Shown piece by piece: positions 26,689-35,908 of a DNA stretch of 64,000 nucleotides. The translations under genes and the position numbers were made by a program. Every line of letters starts with the position of its first letter. The stretch's first letter is position 1. This DNA comes from Bdellovibrionales bacterium GWA2_49_15 (GTDB lineage: Bacteria > Bdellovibrionota > Bacteriovoracia > Bacteriovoracales > Bacteriovoracaceae): positions 108,530-172,529 of the forward strand of contig MEPP01000030.1 in NCBI GenBank assembly GCA_001769855.1. The letters run 5' to 3'. The notes under the pieces are model-generated. The model was not told the origin of the DNA. It did not search any database and saw nothing but the letters and a program-made list of their open reading frames with translations.

Positions 26689-28011
26689 ATGAGCTTAATT
26701 TTATTGCTGGTTCTGGGCCTATTATCCCAGGGCTGCGGCGTTAAAAGTGAAAGCGAACCGCTGCCCCGTTTGCAGACGGAAAACGAGATCGTGTGTCAGC
26801 AGGAAAAAGGTGGCGGGGGGCTCGTTACCGGGCAAATATTTTCTTTGGTCAAAAAATTGGCCGTTCTGTCTGATGCCTATCACAAGCGTTATCAGTATCC
26901 CTCGCTGAAAGAGGCCGGAATTTTATATCCGTATAATGTGAACCTGAGTCCTCAGCAGCCCTTGCGCATTACCGTCAACTTACTGGCCAAAGTTTTAGAT
27001 GAGCTAACCTCACAGATCGAATCGTTTAAAGATATTGACCTTCGTTCATGGGCGCGAAGCGGGGAAGTGCCGGATTTTACCGCCGGCCCGACTTTAACTT
27101 ATAATGTGCTCTACAAACTGCGAGTTTTGGTGGCACAAATTTATGGCCTCGAGGCCATGGCGTTACGTTTTGAAAATGCCAGCTGTCATGCCGATGAACT
27201 GGCAAAAAATGTCAGCAAAGATATTGCCTCTTATCTCATCTTGAAGGGACTTGAATGTACGGCCGAGGGGCGTCGACCGGGGGGAGTGCCCTTTTGCCTG
27301 GATGAGGTATTGCCGTCATGGAATTCCCAAGAATATCTGGAGGTGAGAAATAAAATCTTTCCTCATCTTCTCATTCTCTGTGGCATGACAGGAAAAGCTG
27401 ATCAGCAGTGTCGCGACGACGTGGCGGCGGCCATCGCCTCAGGCAAGCTCATGCCTTGGTATAAAGAGTATCGCGAGCAAGTCCGAATAAAACGCTTTAA
27501 GCCGTTATTTGATCTGCGACAGGATTCCAAACGCTATGCATGTACAAAAATAAATAGTGGACATACCACGATCATGACCATTCCTTACGTACCGGCGGGG
27601 GAAAAAATTGATCCCGTTTTGCAGGAAGTTGGGCAATCTTATTGGAAGCAAAATACCGCCTTCTATATTAAATTTGTTCCCGTCGCCGCGAACGCTCGCA
27701 TTCCGAATAATGCTCTTCGGATTTTAGAAAAGGCCAGCGTGCTCTCTCACGTGCGAGGTGATCGCCCGAACGATCTGGTGCTGGCTTCCTCGGTGATTCA
27801 AAATAAAACGTTGCTTAAAATGACGATCGCCCATGAGCTAGGGCATGTGCTGGGTTTTGAAGATTGTTATGTTGAGTATTTTAACCAGGTGTCTGAAGAA
27901 TTAGTGTACTATGAGGTCGATTCCACAAATCTAATGTGCTCTATGCAACCCGGAAATTATCTACCAAGCTCCTATTTCTCAAAATTAATCAACGAACGCT
28001 GTCTGTTCTAA
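26689..28011 (+). CDS. Lipoprotein zinc metalloprotease (HExxHxxGxxD)
   Basis: The product starts MSLILLLVLGLLSQGC, a lipoprotein signal with Cys16. The first 300 residues are helical and unrecognised. Near the C-terminus comes TIAHELGHVLGFEDCY, an HExxHxxGxxD zinc site of the matrixin/snapalysin kind, then a Met-turn candidate NLMCSMQPG. The C-terminus follows soon after. So it is probably an envelope-anchored zinc peptidase with a large N-terminal accessory region. The start is uncertain: the frame is open from TTG 26635, a GGAGG lies at 26662-26666, and ATG 26689 is chosen because it begins the signal peptide. clpS follows 58 bases after its stop. Confidence 0.72.
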   Translation: MSLILLLVLGLLSQGCGVKSESEPLPRLQTENEIVCQQEKGGGGLVTGQIFSLVKKLAVLSDAYHKRYQYPSLKEAGILYPYNVNLSPQQPLRITVNLLAKVLDELTSQIESFKDIDLRSWARSGEVPDFTAGPTLTYNVLYKLRVLVAQIYGLEAMALRFENASCHADELAKNVSKDIASYLILKGLECTAEGRRPGGVPFCLDEVLPSWNSQEYLEVRNKIFPHLLILCGMTGKADQQCRDDVAAAIASGKLMPWYKEYREQVRIKRFKPLFDLRQDSKRYACTKINSGHTTIMTIPYVPAGEKIDPVLQEVGQSYWKQNTAFYIKFVPVAANARIPNNALRILEKASVLSHVRGDRPNDLVLASSVIQNKTLLKMTIAHELGHVLGFEDCYVEYFNQVSEELVYYEVDSTNLMCSMQPGNYLPSSYFSKLINERCLF

Positions 28012-28068
28012 GTCAACGGCATCGTGTAAACTAGACATTAGTTGAGTATTACGGAGTTTTCTATTCCG

Positions 28069-28443
28069 ATGTTTATGTCCATTGACGAAAATAAATCCAC
28101 CCCCATCTTTAACCCGACGAGTTCCCAAGGGGGGAATCCAAAGGAAGACGGTGAGGGTGAGATTGCCGCAATTACGCGAGACAAGATTAAGCGTCCCTCA
28201 CTTTATAAGGTTCTGATCCACAATGATGATTATACAACCATGGAGTTTGTCGTCTTTGTCTTGCAAACGGTGTTTGGTAAAACCACGGAGGAGGCCCAAT
28301 CTATTATGCTGAAGGTGCATATCGATGGAGTGGGAATCTGTGGCGTATACACCTACGAGGTGGCAGAAACTAAAGTAAATAAGGTGGAACGTTTGGCCCG
28401 GCAAAACGGGCATCCCTTGCGTAGCTCGATGGAGCAGGAATAG
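28069..28443 (+). CDS. clpS: ClpS adaptor for ClpA
   Basis: ClpS delivers N-degron proteins to ClpAP. The core is [20 protein letters not shown] with the N-end-rule pocket residues (Asn-Asp and Met), then [20 protein letters not shown]. The N-terminal tail of about 40 residues is longer and more acidic than in E. coli. I take ATG 28069 as the start (GGAG 12 bases upstream); TTG 28042 would add nine residues. clpA starts 21 bases later, the usual operon. Confidence 0.93.
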   Translation: MFMSIDENKSTPIFNPTSSQGGNPKEDGEGEIAAITRDKIKRPSLYKVLIHNDDYTTMEFVVFVLQTVFGKTTEEAQSIMLKVHIDGVGICGVYTYEVAETKVNKVERLARQNGHPLRSSMEQE

Positions 28444-28464
28444 TGTGAGAATGAGGTTATTTTT

Positions 28465-30873
28465 ATGATGAGTCAGCAATTAGAAATGATAATGAATAAG
28501 GCCGTCCGAAGGGCCAATGATTTAAGACATGAGTATTTGACCTTGGAAGGAGTATTCCTGGCCTTGCTGGACGACGAGGAGGTTGTTTCAATCCTCGATT
28601 CCTGTGGCGCAAAAGTGACCGAATTGCAAACCGAGCTGGTTGAGTTTTTAGAAAATCCGAAAAATTTTAGCATCCTGAATGACAATCAGATTGAAAAGTT
28701 AAGTCAGCATCAATTTGCGGATGAGGAGATGCGTAATTTGGCCCGCATGAACGGCATCTTTTATCAGCCTGAGATCAGCCTTTCCTTACAAAGGGTGATT
28801 CAGCGGGCAGCCTTCCAAGTGCAAAGTAGCGGTAAAAAGCAAATCAGGGCGGTGAACCTCCTGGTGGCCATGTACAATGAAAAAGAAAGCTTTGCCATCT
28901 ATCTGCTGGAAAAGCAGGGAGTGGCGAGACTGAATATCGTGGATGCCGTGGCCCACGGAGTTGATCGCCCCTTAAATGCTCTTGACAATGAGGGCGGGTC
29001 CGAATTGACCGAAAGTGGCGAGGGCGAAGCGGAAGTCGGAGAGGGAAATCCACGACCACTTGGGCCGGGGAAGCCGCGCAAGAGTTTGCTGGAAGAATTT
29101 TCTGTGAACCTAAACGCCCAGGTGAAGGCGGGCCTGATCGATCCTCTGATTGGAAGGGAACTTGAAATTGAACGAATGATTCAAATTTTGTGCCGTCGTC
29201 GTAAAAATAATCCCATGCTGGTTGGCGATGCCGGCGTCGGGAAAACGGCTTTGGCCGAAGGATTAGCTTTTCGTATTGAGGAAGGGGCTATCCCCGATCT
29301 GTTGAAAACCGCCAAGATCTGGACCTTGGATATTGCCGCCCTTTTGGCCGGTGCCAAGTTTCGAGGCGATTTCGAACAGCGCCTGCGGGGCGTATTGAAG
29401 GAGCTGGTCGAGCTTCGGAAAAAAGGTGAGGATGTCATTCTCTTCGTTGACGAAATCCATACGGTCATGGGGGCAGGGGCCACCGGCGGCGGAAGCCTGG
29501 ATGCCTCAAATCTCTTGAAACCCTATTTAAGCAGCGGACAGATCCGTTGTATCGGAAGTACCACCCACGAAGAGTATCGGCGGTTTATCGAGAAAGATTC
29601 GGCCTTTAGTCGCCGCTTTCAGAAGCTGGATGTGGATGAACCATCCGTGGACGATTCCTATAAAATTTTATTGGGGCTTCGTTCCAAGTTTGAAGAGTAT
29701 CACGGTGTTCATTACTCCAATAAGGTGATGAAAAGTGCCGTCGATTTGGCCGAGAAATATCTCACCGATAGACGTTTGCCAGACAAGGCCATCGATCTTA
29801 TTGATGAGGCCGGGGCCATGGTCCGTCTCAGGAAGAAGACCCCGGACGCCAAAGCGAATGTAACGACTAAAGATATTGAGCTGGTGGTTTCCAAGCTTGC
29901 CAAGGTCCCGGAGCGATCTGTGGTGGGGGATGAGAAGCTCAAATTGAGAAATTTGAAGGATAATTTGAAACTCCTCATCTTTGGCCAAGATGAGGCCATC
30001 GACAAAGTTAACGATTCAATTCTGATGTCCAGGAGCGGATTAGGGAATGAGGGAAAGCCCTTGGCGTCCTTTGTGTTTGCCGGCCCCACCGGCGTCGGTA
30101 AAACGGAGCTGGCCCGTCAGTTGGCCTTCCAGATGGGAATTAACTTTGAGCGCTTTGATATGTCTGAGTATATGGAAAAACATGCTGTGGCCAAGCTGAT
30201 TGGCGCTCCTCCAGGCTATATTGGCCATGAAAATGGCGGCGTTTTAACCGATGCGATTAAAAAGAGCCCCTACACGGTTCTTCTCCTGGATGAAATTGAG
30301 AAGGCCCATCCCGATATCTTCAATATCCTGCTTCAGGTGATGGATCATGGTCGTTTGACCGATTCCTTGGGGCGCACGACGAATTTTAAAAACACTATTT
30401 TGATCATGACCACCAATGCCGGGGCCAAAGAGATGGAGGCCGGCGCTATTGGCCTGGGAGGCGGAAAGAGCACTCAAGATAATAGCAGCAAGCGTGAGCA
30501 GGCCTTAAAAAGCTTTTTTTCCCCTGAATTCAGGAATCGCCTGGATGGTATTGTCTTTTTTTCCAAGTTGGCCCCAACCGATATCTTGAATGTGGTGGAT
30601 AAATTTTTGGCCCAGGTGGAGCAAAGACTTGCCGCCAAAGGTGTTAACCTCGTGGTTGACCTGGATGCTCGCCAATATATCGCCAAAAACGGATTTGACG
30701 AAAAACTTGGTGCTCGTCCGATTGAACGTTTCATCAACGATAAGATCAGCCGCCCACTTTCTAAGGAACTTCTGTTTGGCCAGTTGGAAAAAGGGGGAGC
30801 GGTAGAAATTTCCCTGAAAGAGGGCAATCTCGCTTTCCAATTCCGTCCTCGGGGCGTCTGGCCCGCATCCTAA
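28465..30873 (+). CDS. clpA: ATP-dependent protease unfoldase ClpA
   Basis: ClpA unfolds substrates for ClpP. The 802-residue protein has the N-domain that binds ClpS (MSQQLEMIMNKAVRRAND). The first AAA+ domain has Walker A GDAGVGKT (about 253-260) and Walker B ILFVDEIHTVMGAG. The second has Walker A GPTGVGKT (about 539-546) and VLLLDEIEKAHPD. The ClpP-binding loop IGL occurs in GAIGLGGG (about 658). There is no middle coiled-coil, which excludes ClpB. A low-complexity acidic stretch (GEGEAEVGEG) joins the N-domain to the first motor. Confidence 0.95.
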   Translation: MMSQQLEMIMNKAVRRANDLRHEYLTLEGVFLALLDDEEVVSILDSCGAKVTELQTELVEFLENPKNFSILNDNQIEKLSQHQFADEEMRNLARMNGIFYQPEISLSLQRVIQRAAFQVQSSGKKQIRAVNLLVAMYNEKESFAIYLLEKQGVARLNIVDAVAHGVDRPLNALDNEGGSELTESGEGEAEVGEGNPRPLGPGKPRKSLLEEFSVNLNAQVKAGLIDPLIGRELEIERMIQILCRRRKNNPMLVGDAGVGKTALAEGLAFRIEEGAIPDLLKTAKIWTLDIAALLAGAKFRGDFEQRLRGVLKELVELRKKGEDVILFVDEIHTVMGAGATGGGSLDASNLLKPYLSSGQIRCIGSTTHEEYRRFIEKDSAFSRRFQKLDVDEPSVDDSYKILLGLRSKFEEYHGVHYSNKVMKSAVDLAEKYLTDRRLPDKAIDLIDEAGAMVRLRKKTPDAKANVTTKDIELVVSKLAKVPERSVVGDEKLKLRNLKDNLKLLIFGQDEAIDKVNDSILMSRSGLGNEGKPLASFVFAGPTGVGKTELARQLAFQMGINFERFDMSEYMEKHAVAKLIGAPPGYIGHENGGVLTDAIKKSPYTVLLLDEIEKAHPDIFNILLQVMDHGRLTDSLGRTTNFKNTILIMTTNAGAKEMEAGAIGLGGGKSTQDNSSKREQALKSFFSPEFRNRLDGIVFFSKLAPTDILNVVDKFLAQVEQRLAAKGVNLVVDLDARQYIAKNGFDEKLGARPIERFINDKISRPLSKELLFGQLEKGGAVEISLKEGNLAFQFRPRGVWPAS

Positions 30874-31159
30874 TTCTCATTTCACTGGTGATTCGTGTGC
30901 GTGAGTGTGCTCTCACCAACCCGTTCGTCTACCTGTTCGGCCTGGATCAATGTTCAAATTTCTTTAAAAAGTACCTTTGAGTGCCAAAAAAATGGGGGGG
31001 CGGAAGAGATTTCCCAGTTCACTTGCCAAATTTGCGGGAAAAGTTCCGCCGATTCCCGTTCATGGAAGTTTCACGATCATTTTTTTGATTTTTTGGCCTG
31101 ATTCGACCTTCCATTGTCACATGACTGACTAAAAAATCGTCATCGGGAGCGTTTTTCAT

Positions 31160-31258
31160 TTTTTACGCAACCTTCGTCGCCACGTCTGGATCGGCGTTGC
31201 GGTGATTGTGACGATCTCGAACGCGGAAGATGAGTTCGCGACCGCTTTGACGTAAAAA
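31160..31258 (+). ncRNA. Candidate structured RNA
   Basis: Within AT-rich DNA lies a GC-richer block of about 100 bases with nested complementary arms. The outer stem is TTTTTACG (31160-31167) with CGTAAAAA (31251-31258). Inside are CGCC/GGCG (31178-31181 with 31193-31196) and GCGGT/ACCGC (31199-31203 with 31241-31245), which encloses CGAAC/GTTCG (31218-31222 with 31234-31238). The arms do not cross, so a branched fold is possible. No promoter, family or conservation evidence is available; the strand is a guess. Confidence 0.3.
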
Positions 31259-31395
31259 TAGTCCAAAATTTTGTCAGTGATGCCTTTTTTTTTGTCGCAT
31301 GAACGGAAAATTTAATTTTTTTTTTGAAATGACGATGAGATTTTGAACATGAAAATTTTTTTTAACAAAAACTTTACTAAAAAATTATTTTTTGT

Positions 31396-31424
31396 TTGCG
31401 TTAGAAGAAAATTATGTTTATGAT
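31396..31424 (+). promoter_or_regulatory. Promoter of the lysine-rich peptide gene
   Basis: TTGCGT (31396-31401) and TATGAT (31419-31424) are separated by the optimal 17 bases. The start codon of the peptide is 34 bases further on. Confidence 0.6.
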
Positions 31425-31458
31425 TTACTAAAGAAGTTCAATTACGAGGAGGCACTCC

Positions 31459-31536
31459 ATGGCAGCAAAAAAGAAAGCTACAAAAAAAGTGGCCAAGAAA
31501 AAAGCTACAAAGAAAGTAGCAAAAAAGAAGAAGTAG
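31459..31536 (+). CDS. 25-residue lysine-rich histone-like peptide
   Basis: An ATG with a strong GAGGAGG site opens a 25-codon frame. It is made of Lys, Ala, Thr and Val only, in two KKKATKKVA units and a KKKK end; 15 residues are Lys. Such repeats are typical of the H1-like C-terminal tails of bacterial histone-like and AlgP-type proteins, which bind nucleic acid by charge. Here the repeat stands alone as a complete gene with its own promoter (31396-31424) and terminator (31574-31602), which argues for real expression. DNA or RNA compaction is the likely role, by analogy. It is too short for most gene finders. Confidence 0.72.
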   Translation: MAAKKKATKKVAKKKATKKVAKKKK

Positions 31537-31573
31537 TCATAACTGATTACTTCTTTGGCTACTAAGCCAAGTT

Positions 31574-31602
31574 AAAAGCGGTCGTAAGGCCGCTTTTTTT
31601 TT
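31574..31602 (+). terminator. Terminator of the lysine-rich peptide gene
   Basis: AAAAGCGG (31574-31581) pairs with CCGCTTTT (31590-31597) around an eight-base loop and runs into nine or more T residues. It is 37 bases after the peptide stop. Confidence 0.85.
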
Positions 31603-31700
31603 GCCCTCACAGCTCACACTTCAGGTCAGCTACGTCCGCTCCTACGTCGTCATTCCTCAATATTTGCAAATCCCACCAAGCTACGGTAAGACCTCCAATC

Positions 31701-33239
31701 ATGGCAACAGGACTGGGAATTCGACAATCAGAAGTGCACGAGCGAGTGCTCGCCAATGGCCCGAACGGGTCAATCGTCAAAATGGGCGAGCTGGAGTTCC
31801 CACCCCGAAAAGTTTGGATGAAAACTTTCGGCTGCCAGATGAATTATCACGATTCTGAGCGCATTCTTTCCCACCTTAAGGACCTTAACTTTTTTCAAAC
31901 AGATGAGCTGAATGAAGCCGATTTGGTCCTGTTTAACACCTGCGCCGTCCGCGATTTGGCCAATTCCAAGTTTTATGGCCAGCTGGCGGAGTTAAAGCAG
32001 TTAAAAAAGAGTAAAGGTGGTCTGGTGATAGGCGTGGGGGGCTGCGTGGCCCAAACAGAAGGCAAAGAGTTGGTAAAACGTTACCAGCATCTGGATTTCG
32101 CCTTCGGTCCCGATGTTATTGATTGTATCAATGATATGGTCTATCGAACTTATGCCGGAGATTCCAAGTTTGCCATCAACTCCTGGGATCGCAGCGATAA
32201 CTTTTCCATCGAAACTAAAATCACCCACGGTTTACCCCAGGCCTTTATCAATATCATCAAGGGCTGTGACAAATATTGCTCCTACTGTATCGTGCCCTAT
32301 ACTCGCGGCAAGGAAAAATCCCGAAAGCTTCAGGAAGTGGTGACCGACGCTCGGAAGCTGGTGGAGTACCAGGGGATCCAGGAGATCACTTTGCTGGGGC
32401 AAAATGTGAACTCCTACGGAAAAGAAAATAAGGAAACTTTGGCGGCCCTTTTAGGCGAACTTGATCAGATTCGAGGTCTTGAGCTGATTCGCTATACCAC
32501 CTCGCATCCCTATGATGTGAGCGATGAGCTGATCGCCGCCCATGGTTCGCTCAAAAAACTATCCAAGCACCTTCATCTCCCGGTTCAAAGTGGTTCCAAC
32601 TCAGTTTTGGAGCGGATGCTCCGTGAATATTCAGTCGAGCATTACCTCAACCTTTTGGCGAAGCTGCGCAAGGTGCAGCCGGAGATCGTGATCACGACCG
32701 ACATTATCGTTGGTTTTGTGAATGAAACCGAGGCGGAGTTTCAGGACACTCTGAAGCTTCTTGATATGGCCCAGTTTGATTTCAGCTACTCTTATGTCTA
32801 TTCCCAGCGCAATCACACACGTTCGGCCAAAATGGACGATACCTTGACGGCAGAAATCAAGGGTGAGCGATTGCGCTATCTCCAAAAGTATCAGCTCGAT
32901 ATTCAGCAGAAACTGCGCCAGTCTTTGATCGGCCAGCGTTTTCTCATGCTGGTGGAAGGCCACGGCAACATGAGGGGCATTAAGAAGTGGCGCGGTCGAA
33001 CGTCCTGTAACCGGATTGTTCACTTCATACCTCAGACTGAGGATGCGGACTATCAGTGGCATTGGGTGGAAGTTGAAGTCACCAGCGCAACCTCCTTAAG
33101 CTGCCAGGGGAAACTTTTGCGCGATTACGGTAAGCGCCCGCCTCATTTATGGCGCACTTACGGAGAACAACTGCCTCCTTTAGTCGGTGATTCAGGTCCC
33201 GCAGTGGATCAGTCTTGCCCAACTATCACGCCGCTTTGA
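31701..33239 (+). CDS. miaB: tRNA-2-methylthio-N6-dimethylallyladenosine synthase MiaB
   Basis: MiaB is a radical-SAM methylthiotransferase acting on A37 of tRNAs. The N-terminal MTTase domain has its three cluster Cys in KTFGCQMN, NTCAVRD and GGCVAQTEG. The radical-SAM CxxxCxxC motif is CDKYCSYC in GCDKYCSYCIVPYTRG. A TRAM-like region follows near residues 415-480. At 512 residues it is somewhat long: about 35 extra at the N-terminus and a tail with GPAVDQSCP at the end. The ribosome site before ATG 31701 is weak, so the true start could be slightly downstream, for example the internal ATG before GELEFPPRK. Confidence 0.94.
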   Translation: MATGLGIRQSEVHERVLANGPNGSIVKMGELEFPPRKVWMKTFGCQMNYHDSERILSHLKDLNFFQTDELNEADLVLFNTCAVRDLANSKFYGQLAELKQLKKSKGGLVIGVGGCVAQTEGKELVKRYQHLDFAFGPDVIDCINDMVYRTYAGDSKFAINSWDRSDNFSIETKITHGLPQAFINIIKGCDKYCSYCIVPYTRGKEKSRKLQEVVTDARKLVEYQGIQEITLLGQNVNSYGKENKETLAALLGELDQIRGLELIRYTTSHPYDVSDELIAAHGSLKKLSKHLHLPVQSGSNSVLERMLREYSVEHYLNLLAKLRKVQPEIVITTDIIVGFVNETEAEFQDTLKLLDMAQFDFSYSYVYSQRNHTRSAKMDDTLTAEIKGERLRYLQKYQLDIQQKLRQSLIGQRFLMLVEGHGNMRGIKKWRGRTSCNRIVHFIPQTEDADYQWHWVEVEVTSATSLSCQGKLLRDYGKRPPHLWRTYGEQLPPLVGDSGPAVDQSCPTITPL

Positions 33240-33259
33240 CCTCAAGGTACAATGGCCTG

Positions 33260-33886
33260 ATGAGGTTCAGCTTTTATCAGTACTCCCTTTTGTCCTTGAT
33301 TTTTCTATCTTCAGCGGCGTTTGGTTATTCTGAACTTAACGCCGATTTTCATTATGACCGGCAGGTTTACGGGGAAGGTCGACAAAACTCCACCGTGAGT
33401 CGGACTTACGCGGGAACTTTGGCCACCTATTTTACTCAAAATTTCGCCGTGGAATTCAATTATTCCCAAACCCAGAATATTACGACAGAGCATGAAAACA
33501 TTCCGGTATCCGGAACCACCGCGGTGGTTGATTCCACTCAGAACCGTGTGCTCAACATTGTCTATGGCGCCGGAATTCGCTGGCTCATGACTTCCCGGCA
33601 GTCGCGCATTCGACCTCACATCAGCATGGGCTACGCCACGCAGGAAGTGGAGAGTGCCACCGATTATACCTTTCGGGATACCGTATCGGGCACGACTTAC
33701 CCGACTCTTACCACTCCGGTGGAAAAACAAAGAATCAAATCGGTTTTTGGCGCTTTTGCCCTGCAAATCGGGATCACCCAATATTTTGCCATCAAAGGTT
33801 CCGTTCAAACTGTGTTCGAGGCCTTCAAAACCGAAAAAGCGCGGGACAACCTCAAATATATGGTCGGAGTGTCCTGGATTTTTTAG
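33260..33886 (+). CDS. Outer-membrane beta-barrel protein (OmpA/OmpW-like size)
   Basis: About 208 residues with a signal peptide (MRFSFYQYSLLSLIFLSSAAFG) followed by alternating strands with aromatic girdle residues and a terminal Phe (GVSWIF), the mark of barrels inserted by BAM. The frame extends upstream into miaB, but ATG 33260 begins the signal peptide. Probably an eight-stranded barrel. The function is not known. The next gene begins ten bases later on the same strand. Confidence 0.72.
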   Translation: MRFSFYQYSLLSLIFLSSAAFGYSELNADFHYDRQVYGEGRQNSTVSRTYAGTLATYFTQNFAVEFNYSQTQNITTEHENIPVSGTTAVVDSTQNRVLNIVYGAGIRWLMTSRQSRIRPHISMGYATQEVESATDYTFRDTVSGTTYPTLTTPVEKQRIKSVFGAFALQIGITQYFAIKGSVQTVFEAFKTEKARDNLKYMVGVSWIF

Positions 33887-33895
33887 AATAACCAA

Positions 33896-34969
33896 ATGCG
33901 CGTACGAACTCTTTCTATTTTTGTCAGTTTGCTACTTTTCTGTGCCTCCTGCGCCAAGACCTCCTATCTTTATCACCAGGGTGTGGGGCAATTTAAGCTT
34001 CTCCATAGCGCCCGGCCCAATCAAGAGGTTCTGAGTGATAAGAACATCACCGAAGAGGCCAAAACGCGGATCAAAAAAATTCAGGAGCTAAAAGATTTTT
34101 TTTATAATTTCTTTTCACGGCCTTCTTCCAAGATTTATTCAAAGGTGTCCTTTCTGAGTCAGGAGGCCGTCACCTATCTTGTGATTGCTTCCCCTTATGA
34201 CGAGGTCAAGGCCCATGAGGAGTGGTTTCCGTTTATGGGGGATTTTCCCTACCTAGGTTTTTTCTCCGAGGAACATGCCAAGGAGTGGGCGGGGAAGTTG
34301 GAAAAAGACGGGTTGATCACCTATATTCGTCCGGTTTATGCCTATTCGACCTTGGGTTATTTCGAAGATCCGATTCTGTCCTCTTTTTTCCATTGGAATG
34401 ATTGGGAGCTGGTCAACGTCATCTTCCATGAACTATTTCACACCATCTTTTTTATCAAAAACGAGGTGGATCTAAATGAATCCCTGGCCGATTTTTTTGC
34501 CGAGGAGTTGGCCAAGTTGTATTTTAAATTTGAGGGCGCGAAATTGGCCGAGGTTGATAAAAAGCTGGAGATGTCGCAGAAAATTGTCGGCATGATTCGG
34601 CAAAAAAGCGAAATTTTAAACGCCCGCTATGTCGCGGCCAAAGGGGCAGGGGCGGTTTTAGAGCGCGCCCGCGCTCAAGAGATATACCTGGAATTTGAAA
34701 AGGAATTCAAGCAGGAAGGGCGCCAGATGTGCGCCGAAGGGAAGATTGCCGATGAGGATTGCTTACCCCTTGAGCGCCAGTGGAATAATGCCGCCTTCGC
34801 CGCCTTTTTAACCTATGATCAGGAGAGCGACCGTATCCGGGCCTTGCATAAGAAGCTGAAGCTGGCGTTGCCGCAGTTTTTGCAGTATCTGGAATCGACC
34901 TACAAAAAATTTAAAGACGATGGGCCCGATGAAGACTTTGTCGCCTACCTGATGGCCCAAAAAGTGTGA
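33896..34969 (+). CDS. PF10023-type putative aminopeptidase lipoprotein
   Basis: A 357-residue lipoprotein (lipobox FCASC, Cys19) resembling the uncharacterised Aminopep family. The start has the family pattern YHQGVGQFKLLHSARP and the middle has the zinc-type motif IFHELFHTIFF (HExxH, about 178-188), then NESLADFFAEELA. The motif spacing fits a gluzincin-like metallopeptidase, with the Glu of NES as third ligand. gshB starts three bases after its stop. Activity on peptides in the envelope is inferred from the family name. Confidence 0.78.
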   Translation: MRVRTLSIFVSLLLFCASCAKTSYLYHQGVGQFKLLHSARPNQEVLSDKNITEEAKTRIKKIQELKDFFYNFFSRPSSKIYSKVSFLSQEAVTYLVIASPYDEVKAHEEWFPFMGDFPYLGFFSEEHAKEWAGKLEKDGLITYIRPVYAYSTLGYFEDPILSSFFHWNDWELVNVIFHELFHTIFFIKNEVDLNESLADFFAEELAKLYFKFEGAKLAEVDKKLEMSQKIVGMIRQKSEILNARYVAAKGAGAVLERARAQEIYLEFEKEFKQEGRQMCAEGKIADEDCLPLERQWNNAAFAAFLTYDQESDRIRALHKKLKLALPQFLQYLESTYKKFKDDGPDEDFVAYLMAQKV

Positions 34970-34972
34970 GCT

Positions 34973-35908
34973 ATGTCCAACCATGTTTTTTTTATCGATC
35001 CCCTGCTCAAGCTGAATTTGCAGAAGGACTCATCCCTTTATCTGGCCCACGCCGTTCAAAAGAGGGGGGACCAGGCCTTTGCCCTATTTGAAGAGGATTT
35101 TTTCTACTCTAATACCGGTGAAATTGCCTTGAAGGTGCGCCCCATCCAGCTTGACGACGAGGACGATTTTGTAAAATCGGTTACGCTGCTTCATCCGGAG
35201 ACTTTGAAGCTGGAAGAAATTAACTGGTTTCACATGCGCCTCGATCCGCCCTTCGATGGCCGTTATCTGCGCTATCTTTGGATTTTGCAGGCGCTTAAAG
35301 AGCGCGGGCTTCGCATAATAAACGACCCCGACGGCATCCTTTTATTTAACGAAAAGCTCACGGCCTATTCCATGGCGCGGGCCCATCCGACTTTTGTCGG
35401 GGCGTCTTTTGAAGCTTTTGAGCGTTCTTTAGACGGGGACATCATCGTCAAGCCTCTCGATTTGTACCAGGGCAAGGGCGTGGAGAAATTCTCCCTCACG
35501 GGATTAAAACGAGAAGAAAAACGCCAATTTTTTGAGCGGAAGAAGGTGGAAATGGGAGGAGTGGTGGTGGCCCAACCTTTTATTAAAGAAGTGGCCTCAG
35601 GCGAAATCCGGGCCCTCTTTTTTGACGGCCTTCATCTCGGCAGCATTCTTAAAACTCCCAAGCAAGGTGACTTTCTCGCCAATATTGCGCAAGGGGCTTC
35701 GTATAAGTCAACCACCCTGACCCCCGAACTTCACGGCGAATGCCAAAAGCTATGTCAGCGCATGGGCAAACACGGAATTCGCTTCGTGGCCTTTGATCTT
35801 TTGGCGGGAAAAATTTCCGAGGCCAATGTGACCTGTCCCGGACTCTTAGTCGAAGTGTCCAAGGCCAATCATAAAAATTTAGCTGAAGAGATCCTTACAA
35901 AACTTTAA
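34973..35908 (+). CDS. gshB: Glutathione synthetase-like ATP-grasp ligase
   Basis: GshB joins gamma-glutamylcysteine and glycine with ATP. The 311-residue protein keeps the family order: MRLDPPFDGRYLR (family RKDPPFD), then NDPDGILLFNEKL, the ATP-grasp IIVKPLDLYQGKGV, GDFLANIAQGA (family GDFRANLAAGG) and the terminal ISEANVTCPG. The match is good, though several positions differ from enterobacterial GshB, so a related ligase is possible. No gshA is seen in the window. Its stop overlaps that of the convergent lipoprotein gene in one TTAA. Confidence 0.85.
   Translation: MSNHVFFIDPLLKLNLQKDSSLYLAHAVQKRGDQAFALFEEDFFYSNTGEIALKVRPIQLDDEDDFVKSVTLLHPETLKLEEINWFHMRLDPPFDGRYLRYLWILQALKERGLRIINDPDGILLFNEKLTAYSMARAHPTFVGASFEAFERSLDGDIIVKPLDLYQGKGVEKFSLTGLKREEKRQFFERKKVEMGGVVVAQPFIKEVASGEIRALFFDGLHLGSILKTPKQGDFLANIAQGASYKSTTLTPELHGECQKLCQRMGKHGIRFVAFDLLAGKISEANVTCPGLLVEVSKANHKNLAEEILTKL

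Larger units (their letters stand above)
30874..31458. other. 585-base AT-rich gap between clpA and the lysine-rich gene
   Basis: No credible protein gene is seen here. A 68-codon frame (30895-31101) has no ribosome site and no family look. The gap holds the candidate structured RNA at 31160-31258, long T and A runs, and the promoter at 31396-31424 for the next gene. Confidence 0.5.

Noticed and set aside
30895..31101. 68-codon frame after clpA with a CxxC near its end
   Set aside because: No ribosome site, poor codon use, and it lies in a gap with hairpins; the CQIC pair alone is not a zinc ribbon.
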